Assembly (NCBI GenBank): GCA_024635655.1
Contig: JAGXIL010000024.1
Location: 62,001 to 126,000 of the forward strand
Direction: 5' to 3'
Length of the DNA: 64,000 bases
Origin: Gillisia sp.
GTDB lineage: Bacteria > Bacteroidota > Bacteroidia > Flavobacteriales > Flavobacteriaceae
Below are positions 35,289 to 44,701 of the stretch, piece by piece. How positions within the stretch are numbered: position 1 is the stretch's first letter; each line of letters starts with the position of its first letter. The notes beneath the pieces were generated by a model. That model was not told where the DNA came from. It searched no databases and worked only from the letters and a program-made list of their open reading frames with translations. Made by a program: the position numbers and the translations under genes.

Positions 35289-36020
35289 TTATATACATGC
35301 ATCCCATAATGGGTCTGCAGGCGGGGGAGCAATAACATCAATCCCATCGTTGCTCACCGGGTGAATAAAGGATAGTTTGCGCGCGTGTAAACTTATGCTC
35401 GCATCTTTATTACTGCGGTCAAAGCCATATTTGAGATCTCCTTTTATAGGAGAGCCAATGGCAGATAACTGGCTGCGGATTTGATGGTGCCTTCCGGTTT
35501 GAAGATCGATCTCCAGTAGAAAGTAATTGTCAAGTTTTTGAAGCATTCTATATTCGAGAACGGCTTTTTTGCTTTCGGGAAATTCCTTTCTATAGGCTAT
35601 TGATTTATTCTGTTTGGGATTTCGCTTTAAAAAATGTTCTAATGTAGCTTCCGTTTTGGGAGGTGGATTTTTGACAATTGCCCAATAGGTTTTTTTAGCC
35701 TCCTTATCTTTGAACAGCTTGTTGAGTCTTGGTAAGGCCTTTGAAGTTTTTGAAAACAAAACTATGCCACTGGTGGGCCGGTCCAGCCGGTGTACCACAC
35801 CCAGATATACATTTCCGGGTTTGTCGTACTTTACCTTTATGTATTCCTTGACCACCTCACTTAAAGGAGTATCACCTGTTTTATCTCCTTGCACAATATC
35901 TCCCGGACGCTTGTTCACAATAATAACGTGATTATCCTCGTAAAGCACCTGAAGGTTTTCAGGAGTGGAAATGATCTTTTCGGTTTTCAATTTGATGTTT
36001 TTAATGTTAGGAAAGCCCAC
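35289..36020 (-). CDS. RluA-family pseudouridine synthase
   Basis: The 243-residue protein has the catalytic motif VVHRLDRPTSGIVLFSKT with the essential Asp, preceded by NHVIIVNKRPGDIVQGD and followed by QTGRHHQIRSQLSAIG. This family isomerises uridine in rRNA or tRNA; which RNA is modified is not clear. There is no S4 domain. It follows panB by 64 bases, in which TAACGAC is repeated three times. Confidence 0.93.
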   Translation of the reverse strand: MGFPNIKNIKLKTEKIISTPENLQVLYEDNHVIIVNKRPGDIVQGDKTGDTPLSEVVKEYIKVKYDKPGNVYLGVVHRLDRPTSGIVLFSKTSKALPRLNKLFKDKEAKKTYWAIVKNPPPKTEATLEHFLKRNPKQNKSIAYRKEFPESKKAVLEYRMLQKLDNYFLLEIDLQTGRHHQIRSQLSAIGSPIKGDLKYGFDRSNKDASISLHARKLSFIHPVSNDGIDVIAPPPADPLWDACI

Positions 36021-36053
36021 AAAAAATCTTCTTTTTCAAACATGCAAAACTAT

Positions 36054-36080
36054 TAACGACTAACGACTATGACTAACGAC
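36054..36080. repeat. Short TAACGAC repeats between panB and the pseudouridine synthase
   Basis: TAACGAC occurs three times, twice adjacent (36054-36067) and once after TATGAC (36074-36080). Simple heptamer repeats of this sort between genes may come from slippage; no function is apparent. Confidence 0.6.
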
Positions 36081-36084
36081 TAAA

Positions 36085-36903
36085 TCAATACTGTTCTTCA
36101 TCTGAAGGGAAATCCTTCTTTTTCACATCCTCTTTATAATTGACAAAAGCTTCGGTCATTGAAGCGTGAAGATCGGCATACCTTCTGAGGAAACGCGGAT
36201 TAAATTCGTGGTTCATTCCAAGCATATCGTGAGTAACCAGAACCTGCCCGTCTACTCCGTTTCCGGCGCCAATACCTATTACAGGAATTGATACACTCTC
36301 TGCTACTTCTTTAGCGAGTTTTGCAGGGACTTTTTCCAATACCATGGCAAAGCAGCCAAGTCTTTCCAGCATAAGAGCATCAGACTTCAATTTTTCAGCT
36401 TCTTCTTCTTCTTTGGCTCTAACCGTATAGGTTCCGAATTTATAGATAGACTGAGGGGTAAGGCCAAGATGACCCATTACCGGAATTCCTGCTGCAAGGA
36501 TCCTTTTAATAGATTCTTTTACTTCTTTTCCGCCTTCCAGTTTTACTGCGTGACCGCCACTTTCTTTCATGATCCTGATAGAAGACCTAAGTGCTTCCTT
36601 TGGGTCACTTTGGTAACTTCCGAAGGGAAGGTCAACGACAACAAGTGATCTTTCTATTCCTCTTACCACACTGGCCGCATGGTAGATCATTTGGTCCAAT
36701 GTAATTGGAAGCGTGGTTTCGTGACCCGCCATTACATTACTGGCAGAATCGCCAACAAGAATAACATCCATCCCGGCGCCATCGACAATTTGAGCCATGG
36801 TGTAATCATAGGCCGTTAACATGGCTATTTTTTCTCCGTTTGCTTTCATCTCAACCAGGGATTTGGTGGTGATGCGCTTGTACTGTTTTTTGGCAACCGA
36901 CAT
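36085..36903 (-). CDS. panB: 3-methyl-2-oxobutanoate hydroxymethyltransferase
   Basis: PanB adds a hydroxymethyl group from methylene-tetrahydrofolate to 2-oxoisovalerate, the first step towards pantothenate and coenzyme A. The 272-residue protein has [38 protein letters not shown] with the Mg-binding Asp, KLEGGKEV and [10 protein letters not shown]. Its substrate is the product of the ilv enzymes encoded elsewhere in this window. Divergent from the gene at 36964. Confidence 0.96.
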   Translation of the reverse strand: MSVAKKQYKRITTKSLVEMKANGEKIAMLTAYDYTMAQIVDGAGMDVILVGDSASNVMAGHETTLPITLDQMIYHAASVVRGIERSLVVVDLPFGSYQSDPKEALRSSIRIMKESGGHAVKLEGGKEVKESIKRILAAGIPVMGHLGLTPQSIYKFGTYTVRAKEEEEAEKLKSDALMLERLGCFAMVLEKVPAKLAKEVAESVSIPVIGIGAGNGVDGQVLVTHDMLGMNHEFNPRFLRRYADLHASMTEAFVNYKEDVKKKDFPSDEEQY

Positions 36904-36963
36904 TTGTAGTTTTTTAGTGGAGTAAAAGTAGTAAATTAGTGCACTACATTCAAACCTGCCTCA

Positions 36964-37428
36964 ATGAAGAACATATTTCTCCTGATCATCCTTTTTACAG
37001 GTTTCTCGACTTTTGCACAAGAAACTGCTGAAGAGGCTGAAGCCAAGAAGGTTGTCACCAATTTTTTTGAAGCTTTTCACAAACAGGATTCTGTAGCCTT
37101 GCGAAATTTGGCACATTCGGAAATTAAAATGCAATCTGTTGGCGCAAATAAAGAAGGTAAAACAGAAATTTCTGCGGTTTCCTACGGGGATTTTTTATTA
37201 TCTATTTCTTCCATTCCCTCCACTACTAAATTTGAGGAAAAACTGCATTCTTTTATAATTACAGTTAATGGGCCTTTGGCGCATGTTATTACTCCATATA
37301 CATTTTTAGTAAATGATAATTTGAGTCATTGTGGCGTAAATTCTTTTACGCTGGTAAAGGAAGAAACGGAATGGAAGATCGTGTACCTGATAGATACTAG
37401 AGAAAAAGAGGGTTGTGATTCTTTTTAG
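36964..37428 (+). CDS. Exported NTF2-like protein
   Basis: The 154-residue protein has a signal peptide (MKNIFLLIILFTGFSTFAQ) followed by AEAKKVVTNFFEAFHKQDSV, the usual first helix of the NTF2/SnoaL-like cone fold, and ends with EETEWKIVYLIDTRE, the last strand. Such proteins in Bacteroidota are mostly uncharacterised; binding of a small ligand is possible. It stands alone, followed by a 550-base repeat-filled gap. Confidence 0.75.
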   Translation: MKNIFLLIILFTGFSTFAQETAEEAEAKKVVTNFFEAFHKQDSVALRNLAHSEIKMQSVGANKEGKTEISAVSYGDFLLSISSIPSTTKFEEKLHSFIITVNGPLAHVITPYTFLVNDNLSHCGVNSFTLVKEETEWKIVYLIDTREKEGCDSF

Positions 37429-37435
37429 TTCAAAA

Positions 37436-37850
37436 AAATTGCCACGAATGCACGAATGTCTTTTAATTATGAGTGCGCAAAAAGTTTAGCCACTAAGGCA
37501 GAAAGCCACAAAAATTCACTAAGTCATCATATGAAAATTGTCTTTAAACCATCCCCTCCGGGGAGGGGTGTCCGGAGGACGGGGTGGGCTTTTTTTTTAA
37601 TCAACCATAGAATTCTACCTTTTCCAAAACCTTGGTGTTTCCTGGTGCTCCTGGGGTCTTTGTGACTAATAATAACAACTTAAAAAGTTTAGCCACGAAT
37701 GCACGAATGTTTGTCTTTATAATATGAGTGCGCAAAAAAATTTAGCCACTAAGGCAGAAAGGCACGAAGTTTCACTAAGTATTTTTATATGAAAAAAAGC
37801 TTTAAAACAATCCCCTCCGGGGAGGGGTGTCCGCAGGACGGGGTGGGCTT
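37436..37850. repeat. Composite modular repeat locus 1 (modules A-B-C-D-A-B-C)
   Basis: Module A is GCCACGAATGCACGAATGT (37441-37459, 37692-37710). Module B is GAGTGCGCAAAAA(A)...TTTAGCCACTAAGGCAGAAA...CACTAAGT (37470-37524, 37726-37780). Module C is TCCCCTCCGGGGAGGGGTGT...GACGGGGTGGGC (37552-37590, 37811-37849). Module D, TTTCCAAAACCTTGGTGTTT...GGTGCTCCTGGGG...GTGACTAA (37621-37669), lies between. The same C-D-A-B-C order appears inverted at 51678-51984. This fills most of the gap 37429-37978. Confidence 0.9.
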
Positions 37851-37921
37851 TTGTCTAAATTAATGACTACGAACTAGCGTCACATATTGAACGTACAAAC
37901 AAAGGGGTCTTTCCAAAAAAT

Positions 37922-37960
37922 ATTCGTGCACCTGCCTACCGCAAGGCAGGTTCGTGGCTA
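37922..37960. repeat. Module A copy interrupted by a 20-base mini-palindrome
   Basis: ATTCGTGCA (37922-37930) and TTCGTGGCTA (37951-37960) are the two halves of the reverse-strand module A. Between them lie exactly 20 bases, CCTGCCTACCGCAAGGCAGG (37931-37950), whose ends CCTGCCT/AGGCAGG are inverted repeats. Removing the 20 bases restores the intact module seen at 23757 and 51813. Confidence 0.85.
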
Positions 37961-37978
37961 ATTTTTTTTACACAAAAC

Positions 37979-38983
37979 CTATGGTTTCAGTACAACTCTA
38001 AATCTCGCTTTATTATTGATCATCCTCTCATAAGCTTTTTCAACTTCTTCAAGAGGATATTCCTCTATCATAGGCGCTGTTCCAGTGAGGGCACTGAACT
38101 GTAAGGTGTCTTCAGAATCTTTTGCAGTACCGCTGGGCCAACCCGAAACAGATTTTCTTCCCATTAATAATTGCATTGGAGAGACTTCCACCGGGTCCAT
38201 GGTAGCGGCAACCATGAGCAATTTTCCATCTAACCCAAGACCATTTACAACCGAAGTTATAGCATCTCCATTGGGAGCTGTGGTCAATATAAGCTTCGCA
38301 CCACCCAGCTTCTGAAGTGCTTCTGAGGGATCTTCATTTCCGGTATTGATGAAATGTTGGGCTCCCAGTTCCCGGGCTAAATCTTTCTTGCTGTCACTTG
38401 TAGAGATCGCCACAGTTCGCATTCCCATTTTTACGGCATATTGTACTGCCAGATGTCCAAGTCCGCCAATTCCCTGAACCGCCACTAGATCCCCCGGTCT
38501 TATTCCCGAATTTCGCAAGGCATTATATACTGTAATTCCTGCACATAATAGCGGTGCTGCTTCTGCTGAAGATAATTCTTCAGGAATGGCTGCAATTGCC
38601 TCTTGGGGTGCGCACATATATTCAGCATAACCCCCGTCATAGGAGATCCCGCTTACTTTTGCATTTTCGCAATTGATGAAAATTCCGCGGCGGCAGGGCT
38701 CGCAGATAAAGCAATGCCCGCCGTGCCACCCCACTCCAACTCGTTGTCCTTCTTTCCAAAGAGAAACATTATTTCCCACTTTTTCAACTGTTCCTACCAC
38801 TTCGTGGCCCGGAACACGCGGATATTCAATTCCTGGAAAAGTTCCGTCTTTTACAAAAGCATCACTGTGGCAAATTCCACAGGCTTCCACTTTTATTAAT
38901 ACCTCATTTTCCTGTGGAGTAGGTTTATCTATGTCTACTAAAATAAAATCTCCGCCTTTTTCCTGGATCTGTGCTGCTTTCAT
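37979..38983 (-). CDS. Zinc-dependent alcohol dehydrogenase
   Basis: The 334-residue medium-chain dehydrogenase has catalytic zinc ligands C35 (EACGICHSD) and H60-E61 (VPGHEVVGTVEKVG), a structural zinc lobe with C91, C94, C97 and C105 (CFICEPCRRGIFINC), and the NAD(P) Rossmann motif VQGIGGLGHLAVQYA. It probably interconverts primary alcohols and aldehydes; the exact substrate is not visible. Minus strand, downstream of the CPBP protease gene. Confidence 0.92.
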   Translation of the reverse strand: MKAAQIQEKGGDFILVDIDKPTPQENEVLIKVEACGICHSDAFVKDGTFPGIEYPRVPGHEVVGTVEKVGNNVSLWKEGQRVGVGWHGGHCFICEPCRRGIFINCENAKVSGISYDGGYAEYMCAPQEAIAAIPEELSSAEAAPLLCAGITVYNALRNSGIRPGDLVAVQGIGGLGHLAVQYAVKMGMRTVAISTSDSKKDLARELGAQHFINTGNEDPSEALQKLGGAKLILTTAPNGDAITSVVNGLGLDGKLLMVAATMDPVEVSPMQLLMGRKSVSGWPSGTAKDSEDTLQFSALTGTAPMIEEYPLEEVEKAYERMINNKARFRVVLKP

Positions 38984-39045
38984 ATTTCAACTTTTTATTT
39001 AAAACAAAATACAAAATTTTAAAGGGAACAAATTCTAAGAGGCTG

Positions 39046-39729
39046 TTAAATAGGAAAGAGGAATTTAGGCAGCACAATGAGCAGAACAGCGGAATTATTC
39101 ATTGCATGCATGGCTACCGGCCATATAAGGCGGCGGTTTTCAATTTTAATTTTTCCGAAGAAATAACCTGCAATGATGCGGGGGACGATCAAAAGAAACA
39201 GCGCCAGGTTAATTTCAAAGGCATCTACATAATTGAATATATGAACGAGTCCGAAAACTAATGCGGTTAAGCCCCACACAAATTTATAATAATGCCTGAG
39301 GAAAATGCAGAGTAACCTTTGCCAACGGTAAGGGATGATCTCTCTTAAAAAAAGAAAGGAAATTATAAAGAGAAGTACCAGAAATAAGAATTTTAAACCC
39401 CAATGCGCATAATCGGGAAAGAATGCGAGCTCCAGAAGCAGCAGCCAGGAACACAGGAAAAAGATGAGTTCATTGGGAGAAGGCCTAATGATGGTGCGAA
39501 ACATTCCTTCTTCAATGATAGGTGCGAAGACCACAGCCAGTAAGATCAACTGAAAGGGGTTTTCTTCCAGCATCCGGTTCAGGTCAGATTGCTCATACCT
39601 GTCCATACTAAATTCAGGAAAAAGGGTATTGACCAGGCCAAGAGCGAAGAAGAATACAAAGTAGCATCCCAGCAAGTAACCGAAATTCCTTATCAGGTTC
39701 ATGATTTTTTCTGAAAGGAAATTTTCCAT
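39046..39729 (-). CDS. CPBP-family intramembrane metalloprotease
   Basis: The 227-residue membrane protein has the family motifs EEGMFR (E73, E74, R78) in FAPIIEEGMFRTIIR, then FGLVHIFNY and a last AMHAMNNS with the third histidine. About six membrane helices are evident. Family members include CAAX prenyl proteases and bacteriocin-immunity or maturation proteases; no prenylated substrate is expected in bacteria. No bacteriocin gene is nearby. Confidence 0.88.
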   Translation of the reverse strand: MENFLSEKIMNLIRNFGYLLGCYFVFFFALGLVNTLFPEFSMDRYEQSDLNRMLEENPFQLILLAVVFAPIIEEGMFRTIIRPSPNELIFFLCSWLLLLELAFFPDYAHWGLKFLFLVLLFIISFLFLREIIPYRWQRLLCIFLRHYYKFVWGLTALVFGLVHIFNYVDAFEINLALFLLIVPRIIAGYFFGKIKIENRRLIWPVAMHAMNNSAVLLIVLPKFLFPI

Positions 39730-39848
39730 TGGTATGGGTAGCGATTTTTTCTGAAGTTACTGAAAAATTTTTCCGATGATATAAATTTCACTGGAAGGAA
39801 AAGGAGATATTGTACCATTTTGACCAACAGTCCAACATCTCGACCTTA

Positions 39849-41282
39849 TTAACAATCGCTTAAATTTACCCTAACGGCAAGGCCACCTTCAGAAGTTTCT
39901 TTATACTTTGAATTCATGTCCTTAGCGGTATCCCACATGGTTTCGATCACCTTGTCCAGCGGAACCTTTGCTTTTGAAGCATCACTTTCCATTGCAATTT
40001 CAGCCGCGTTAATAGCTTTGATCGCTCCCATAGCATTTCGTTCTATACAGGGAATTTGTACGAGTCCGCCAATAGGATCGCAGGTAAGGCCCAGGTGGTG
40101 TTCCATCGCGATCTCACTGGCCATCAGGACCTGCTCCGGGGTGCCTCCCATAGCTTCGGTAAGGGCGCCGGCAGCCATGGAGGAAGAAACTCCTATTTCA
40201 GCCTGGCAACCTCCCATGGCGGCAGAAATGGTTGCTCCTTTTTTGAACAGGCTTCCAATTTCACCTGCAACCAGCATAAAGCGCTTAATATCTTCAAAGG
40301 TGGCATTGTGGTTCTCAATGACCAGGTAATACATTAGTACTGCGGGAACTGTTCCTGCGCTTCCGTTGGTGGGAGCAGTAACTACCCGCCCCAGAGATGC
40401 GTTGACTTCATTTACACTTATGGCAAAACAGCTTACCCACTTGAGGATCTGGCGAAATTTTACTTCGGTTTGCCTGATGGTATGCAGCCATTCCTCAGGA
40501 TTATTGTATTGAGCGTCTCCAATTAGTCGCTTGTTAATATCGTATGCCCTTCGGTGCACATTGAGTCCTCCCGGAAGCTGACCCTCGGTATGGCAGCCAA
40601 TATACATGGATTCCAGCATTACGTTCCAAACATCCCGAAGTCCTTTATAGATCTCTTCTTCGCTGCGAAGGGATTTCTCGTTCTCAAGTACGATCTCTGA
40701 AATGGATTTATTCTGTTCTTTGCAGTATACCAGTAGCTCAGTCGCTTTTTCTATGGGAAAAGGAAATCCGGCGAAGCTTTCCATTTTCTTCTTCGCGTTT
40801 TTCCGTTCCTCTTTCACCACAAATCCACCACCTATAGAGTAGAACGAGGAGGAGTAGATCTTTCCGGAATTTAAAGTAGCCTTAAAGGTCATTCCGTTGG
40901 GGTGAAAATCGAGAAATTTTCGGTTAAATTTTATGTTCTGTTCAGGATCAAAATCGATGATCTTTTCCCCCTTGAGGTATATGGTTTTTGTTTCCCTTAT
41001 ATATTCTATTTCGGGATCTATTTTTTCAATCTCCATCAATACAGGATCAAAGCCGCTGAGGCCTAACATCACCGCAATATCTGTAGCGTGTCCTTTTCCG
41101 GTAAGGGAAAGGGATCCGTAAAGATCAATGTGAATTCCGGCTACTTCATTGAATATGTCTTTTTGTTTTAATTCTTCAACCCAACGTTGTGCTGCTCTCC
41201 AGGGGCCTAAAGTATGGGAACTTGATGGGCCTACGCCTATCTTCAGCATATCAAAAACACTTATAGCTTCTCTTTTTTGCAT
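39849..41282 (-). CDS. sdaA: L-serine ammonia-lyase (single-chain, iron-sulfur)
   Basis: The 477-residue protein fuses the beta domain ([20 protein letters not shown] at the start) with the catalytic alpha domain ([19 protein letters not shown], then [20 protein letters not shown]). Cysteines in [25 protein letters not shown] are the expected ligands of the catalytic 4Fe-4S cluster. It converts serine to pyruvate and ammonia. Divergent from the outer-membrane receptor gene with a long gap. Confidence 0.95.
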   Translation of the reverse strand: MQKREAISVFDMLKIGVGPSSSHTLGPWRAAQRWVEELKQKDIFNEVAGIHIDLYGSLSLTGKGHATDIAVMLGLSGFDPVLMEIEKIDPEIEYIRETKTIYLKGEKIIDFDPEQNIKFNRKFLDFHPNGMTFKATLNSGKIYSSSFYSIGGGFVVKEERKNAKKKMESFAGFPFPIEKATELLVYCKEQNKSISEIVLENEKSLRSEEEIYKGLRDVWNVMLESMYIGCHTEGQLPGGLNVHRRAYDINKRLIGDAQYNNPEEWLHTIRQTEVKFRQILKWVSCFAISVNEVNASLGRVVTAPTNGSAGTVPAVLMYYLVIENHNATFEDIKRFMLVAGEIGSLFKKGATISAAMGGCQAEIGVSSSMAAGALTEAMGGTPEQVLMASEIAMEHHLGLTCDPIGGLVQIPCIERNAMGAIKAINAAEIAMESDASKAKVPLDKVIETMWDTAKDMNSKYKETSEGGLAVRVNLSDC

Positions 41283-41890
41283 TCAATACTTATTGAGCTG
41301 CAAAAATAATGATTTGTAATGGCATCGGGAGAATATTTACAGGGAAAGAATTATGAGAAAAAGGGAAAATTTTTCGGACAGCTTATTTAAGAGTGCGCAA
41401 ATCCAATGATATTCCTGCAAACCGGCGCAGGCACTTTTCAGATAATAAAATAGATGGAAAGGGGAGAGATTTACTTTACATTGAGGAGAGCTAAAAGCAA
41501 TGCTTATTTCTTTCATGCTTCACGTAAATCGTTGATTTATATTGGTTTACTATAAAATTTTTCATAATTTTATTAAACTATTATTTTAAGAGCCATAGAG
41601 CAAATGAAAATTTAAGGCTCTAATTTTTCCGGAAAAGTAAATCTCAGCTCCAATTCTTCCCTACAACCAGAGTTTTTTCCGTGTACACATTCCCGGATAA
41701 TAAAAATTATTGAGATATCCGAAGCGCCATTGTGGCCCTACCAACCACAAAGATCAAAATTGAAGTTGAACCTTGAAACCTAATATTCTTTGGGGCAGCA
41801 AATCTTTTGAAGAAAAAACGGTTCACTTCTAAATCACCTTTAAACAAAAAGGTCCTTCCCCTAAAAAATCCAAATCAAAAAATTTTTGAA
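41283..41890. other. 608-base divergent intergenic region without a supported gene
   Basis: No convincing coding frame or recognised repeat module is seen. AGAGCC (41589-41594) and GGCTCT (41616-41621) followed by AATTTTT form a weak terminator-like hairpin. The 28 codons directly upstream of the receptor ATG at 41891 are open in frame but look untranslated, since they would put a charged segment before the signal peptide. Confidence 0.5.
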
Positions 41891-44314
41891 ATGAAGAAGT
41901 TTTTTATAAATCTTTTTTTGCTGATGAACGTGATTTATATGAATGCCCAAACCGGCATTACAGGTAAGGTAGAGGACGGGGAGAATAATCCAATTCCTTT
42001 TGTAAATGTCCTGCTGTTAAAAAGTGCCGATTCCTCTTTGGTTAAAGGAGCATTAACAGATGAAAATGGGTTATATGTGTTCAAAGAAGTTCCTGCAGCC
42101 AATTACCTGGTCACTGCATCTATGTTAGGATATATTCAAGAGTATAGCTCCTCTTTTGCGATTAAGGGCGGGAACGGTTCGCCAGTTGAAATACCTGCTC
42201 TTGTGCTGTTTGAGGATGTTGAGCAATTGGATCAGGTTAAGATCGTAACCACACGCCCTTTTATAGAAAGGGAAGTAGATCGCACTATTGTCAATGTGGC
42301 CAACAGTATAGTATCTGGCGGAAGTACAGCTCTGGAGGTATTGGAAAGAGCACCCGGAGTAATAGTTGACCGTCAAAATGATAATATTTCCCTGCTGGGA
42401 AAGGAGGGGGTAATTGTTCAAATTGACGGCAAGCGAACCTATTTGGATATGACCGATGTTGTAGCCATGCTAAGGAGTACTTCCAGCGAAAATATTGATA
42501 AAATTGAACTTATTACCAACCCCTCATCGAGGTATGATGCGGAAGGTAATGCCGGTATAATTAATATAGTGATGAAGGAAAATACCAGCATCGGGACCAA
42601 CGGAAATATATCCATCGCAGGAGGGTCCGGCCGCTTTACCAGGGAGAGAGGGAGTATTAATCTCAATCACCGCTCCAAAAGATTTAATCTTTACGGTAAT
42701 TACAGTATTAACCGTGCCGGACAATATTACGATTTTGATTTATATAGAAATCAGACCGATGGAGACCAGCGGAATATAATTGAACAGGAAATGTTTATGC
42801 GCATCAGGAACCATGGGCAAAATGCAAAAGCCGGTATTGACTATTTTATAAGTGAAAGTACAAGTATTGGGCTGGGCTGGACAGGATTCTGGAACGACAG
42901 TCAAACGCGAACGCCGGAAGCCCGTTCTGTTTTTCGCAGGCAGCAAACCGGGCCGGCATATCTGGAAACCTTATCAACTATTAAAATGTCAAATATCTCC
43001 TCTAACCAGGTTGGCAATCTAAGCCTGCAACATGATTTTAAGGAGAAGGGAGGGAAGCTCTCTGCTGATTTTATTTTAGGCCGATTTACGAGAGAAAATG
43101 ACAATGAATTATTAACTGCAACCATAATTCCCGAAGACGCATCAAATATTCCTGATGGTTTGGTCACCCAAATGCCTACGAATATAGATATCCTCACCTT
43201 TAAAATTGATTACAGCAAGACTTTGTGGGAAGGATGGAAATTTGACATAGGTGTAAAAAGCAGTACTGTAGAGAGTGATAACAATCTCACATTGGAGAGC
43301 GGTCCTGTAGGGGATCTTGAACCTGATCCGGAATTATCTAATCATTTTCGATATACTGAGCAGGTGCAGGCGGCTTATTTCAACGTAGGCGGATCACTAT
43401 TTGAAAACACTGAACTCCAACTGGGCTTGCGGGCTGAGCAAACAAATTCCCTGGGACATTCCCTTACCCTGAACCAGGAAGTGGAGCGGGAATATCTTGA
43501 TTTTTTTCCCAGCTTCTTTATTTCTAATCAATTTTCCGAAAAACATCAGCTAAATTTTTCATACAGCTACAGGATCGACCGGCCAAATTATCAAAATCTA
43601 AATCCGGCCCGATGGTACCTGGACCCATTTTCAATACAACGTGGTAACCCTTTCCTAAACCCACAATATACACACGCCTTAGAACTTCAATACGGCATAA
43701 ATAGCAAAATCTTTATCTCTTTCGGATCAAGTTTTATAGAGGATTATGTGCTACACATCATTCAACCAATAGATAGCCGGAATGCTGAACGGGTTCCGCA
43801 AAATATTGGTACCTCGCAATCTTATAACCTAAATTTAAGTTTTCCGGTGAATATTTCCAAAGCCTGGAAAATTCAGGCAAATTTATTAGGCCTTTACAGT
43901 ACTTTTAGTTATCAATTTCAGGGAACCCCCCTGGAAGCTGAACAGATCTCCGGCAGGCTAAATCTTTCCAACTCTATTTTATTGGGAAAGGGTTGGCGTG
44001 GTGAGATATCGGGATGGGTCAATACTCCAGCTGTAGAAGCTATGTTCGAAACCCGGTGGCGGGGCTCCTTAGATGTAGGAATCCAGAAATCTTTTGGTGA
44101 AAAATGGAAAGTCAAATTAAGCGGACAGGATCTTCTGCATACAAATGGTTTAGTGATTTTTGGTGAGGCCGCAGATTTTGTACAGAATTACAGTCTTGAT
44201 TTTGATTCCCGGGTCGCAATGCTTAGCATTACCTATTCTTTTGGAAACCAGAAAATGGAAGTATCTCCTCAAAGGGAAACAGGTTCGGAAGAAGAAATTC
44301 AAAGGACTAATTAA
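41891..44314 (+). CDS. Outer-membrane beta-barrel receptor (TonB-dependent-receptor-like, OMP_b-brl_3 type)
   Basis: The protein has a signal peptide (KKFFINLFLLMNVIYMNAQ), a carboxypeptidase-regulatory-like domain (GITGKVEDGENNPIPFVNVL, about residues 20-100), a plug-like domain (EVLERAPGVIVDRQND, then DKIELITNPSSRYDAEG and AGIINIVMKE), and a long barrel ending NYSLDFDSRVAMLSITYSFG. No TonB box is obvious. Such receptors import or bind unknown substrates; there is no SusD partner here, so a polysaccharide locus is unlikely. The start at 41891 was chosen because the signal peptide begins there. Confidence 0.88.
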   Translation: MKKFFINLFLLMNVIYMNAQTGITGKVEDGENNPIPFVNVLLLKSADSSLVKGALTDENGLYVFKEVPAANYLVTASMLGYIQEYSSSFAIKGGNGSPVEIPALVLFEDVEQLDQVKIVTTRPFIEREVDRTIVNVANSIVSGGSTALEVLERAPGVIVDRQNDNISLLGKEGVIVQIDGKRTYLDMTDVVAMLRSTSSENIDKIELITNPSSRYDAEGNAGIINIVMKENTSIGTNGNISIAGGSGRFTRERGSINLNHRSKRFNLYGNYSINRAGQYYDFDLYRNQTDGDQRNIIEQEMFMRIRNHGQNAKAGIDYFISESTSIGLGWTGFWNDSQTRTPEARSVFRRQQTGPAYLETLSTIKMSNISSNQVGNLSLQHDFKEKGGKLSADFILGRFTRENDNELLTATIIPEDASNIPDGLVTQMPTNIDILTFKIDYSKTLWEGWKFDIGVKSSTVESDNNLTLESGPVGDLEPDPELSNHFRYTEQVQAAYFNVGGSLFENTELQLGLRAEQTNSLGHSLTLNQEVEREYLDFFPSFFISNQFSEKHQLNFSYSYRIDRPNYQNLNPARWYLDPFSIQRGNPFLNPQYTHALELQYGINSKIFISFGSSFIEDYVLHIIQPIDSRNAERVPQNIGTSQSYNLNLSFPVNISKAWKIQANLLGLYSTFSYQFQGTPLEAEQISGRLNLSNSILLGKGWRGEISGWVNTPAVEAMFETRWRGSLDVGIQKSFGEKWKVKLSGQDLLHTNGLVIFGEAADFVQNYSLDFDSRVAMLSITYSFGNQKMEVSPQRETGSEEEIQRTN

Positions 44315-44595
44315 TTGAGGATTGGATAGTTTAAGTTTCTGATTTCAATCATTCAGAATTAGGGAGATAATAAATATTCCAACTAAGGATTTGATATGAT
44401 TATATAGTCTCAGCAACATGATTATGAGGTGTAAAGGGAGCCGGATGGGTGGAACAGCAGGCCATAATTGTTTTATTTACTCTCTCCATCCTCTACTTCC
44501 CATGAGAGAATTTACTTGTAAGAGCGAGTATGTTGTCCTTTTCAGCCAAACTCCGAAATGTAAAATTCCGTCTCAGAAATCCTCCAATAAACCTT

Positions 44596-44638
44596 TTCTG
44601 ACATGATGTCAGAACTTTTCCGCTGGCATAAAGATTGA
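44596..44638 (+). promoter_or_regulatory. Candidate dnaK promoter: inverted repeat plus sigma-54-like -24/-12
   Basis: TTCTGACA-TGA-TGTCAGAA (44596-44614) is a perfect 8-bp inverted repeat. Ten bases later TGGCATAAAGATTGA (44624-44638) has the spacing of the sigma-54 consensus TGGCAC-N5-TTGC, with GG at the -24 site and GA rather than GC at -12. The predicted start site would be about 50 bases before dnaK. No CIRCE element is present. The rest of the 387-base gap 44315-44701 shows no supported gene. Confidence 0.45.
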
Positions 44639-44701
44639 CTATTAGAGGATGACATTAAGAATAAATATTAAATCAATAAATAATAATCAACGTATAAAGT
44701 T

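Noticed and set aside
37456-37665. 69-codon plus-strand frame with PSPPGRGVRRTG
   Set aside because: It runs through repeat modules A, B, C and D and has no independent coding signal.
39046-39729. Bacteriocin maturation or immunity role of the CPBP protease
   Set aside because: No bacteriocin precursor, exporter or double-glycine leader is visible near it.
41807-41890. 28 extra codons at the start of the outer-membrane receptor
   Set aside because: They would place a Lys-rich segment before a normal signal peptide; ATG 41891 fits better.
44418-44606. 62-codon frame upstream of dnaK, and a faint resemblance of GGGAGCCGGATGGGTGG to group II intron sequence
   Set aside because: No signal or family for the frame, and the intron resemblance is a few bases without the expected secondary structure or a reverse transcriptase.
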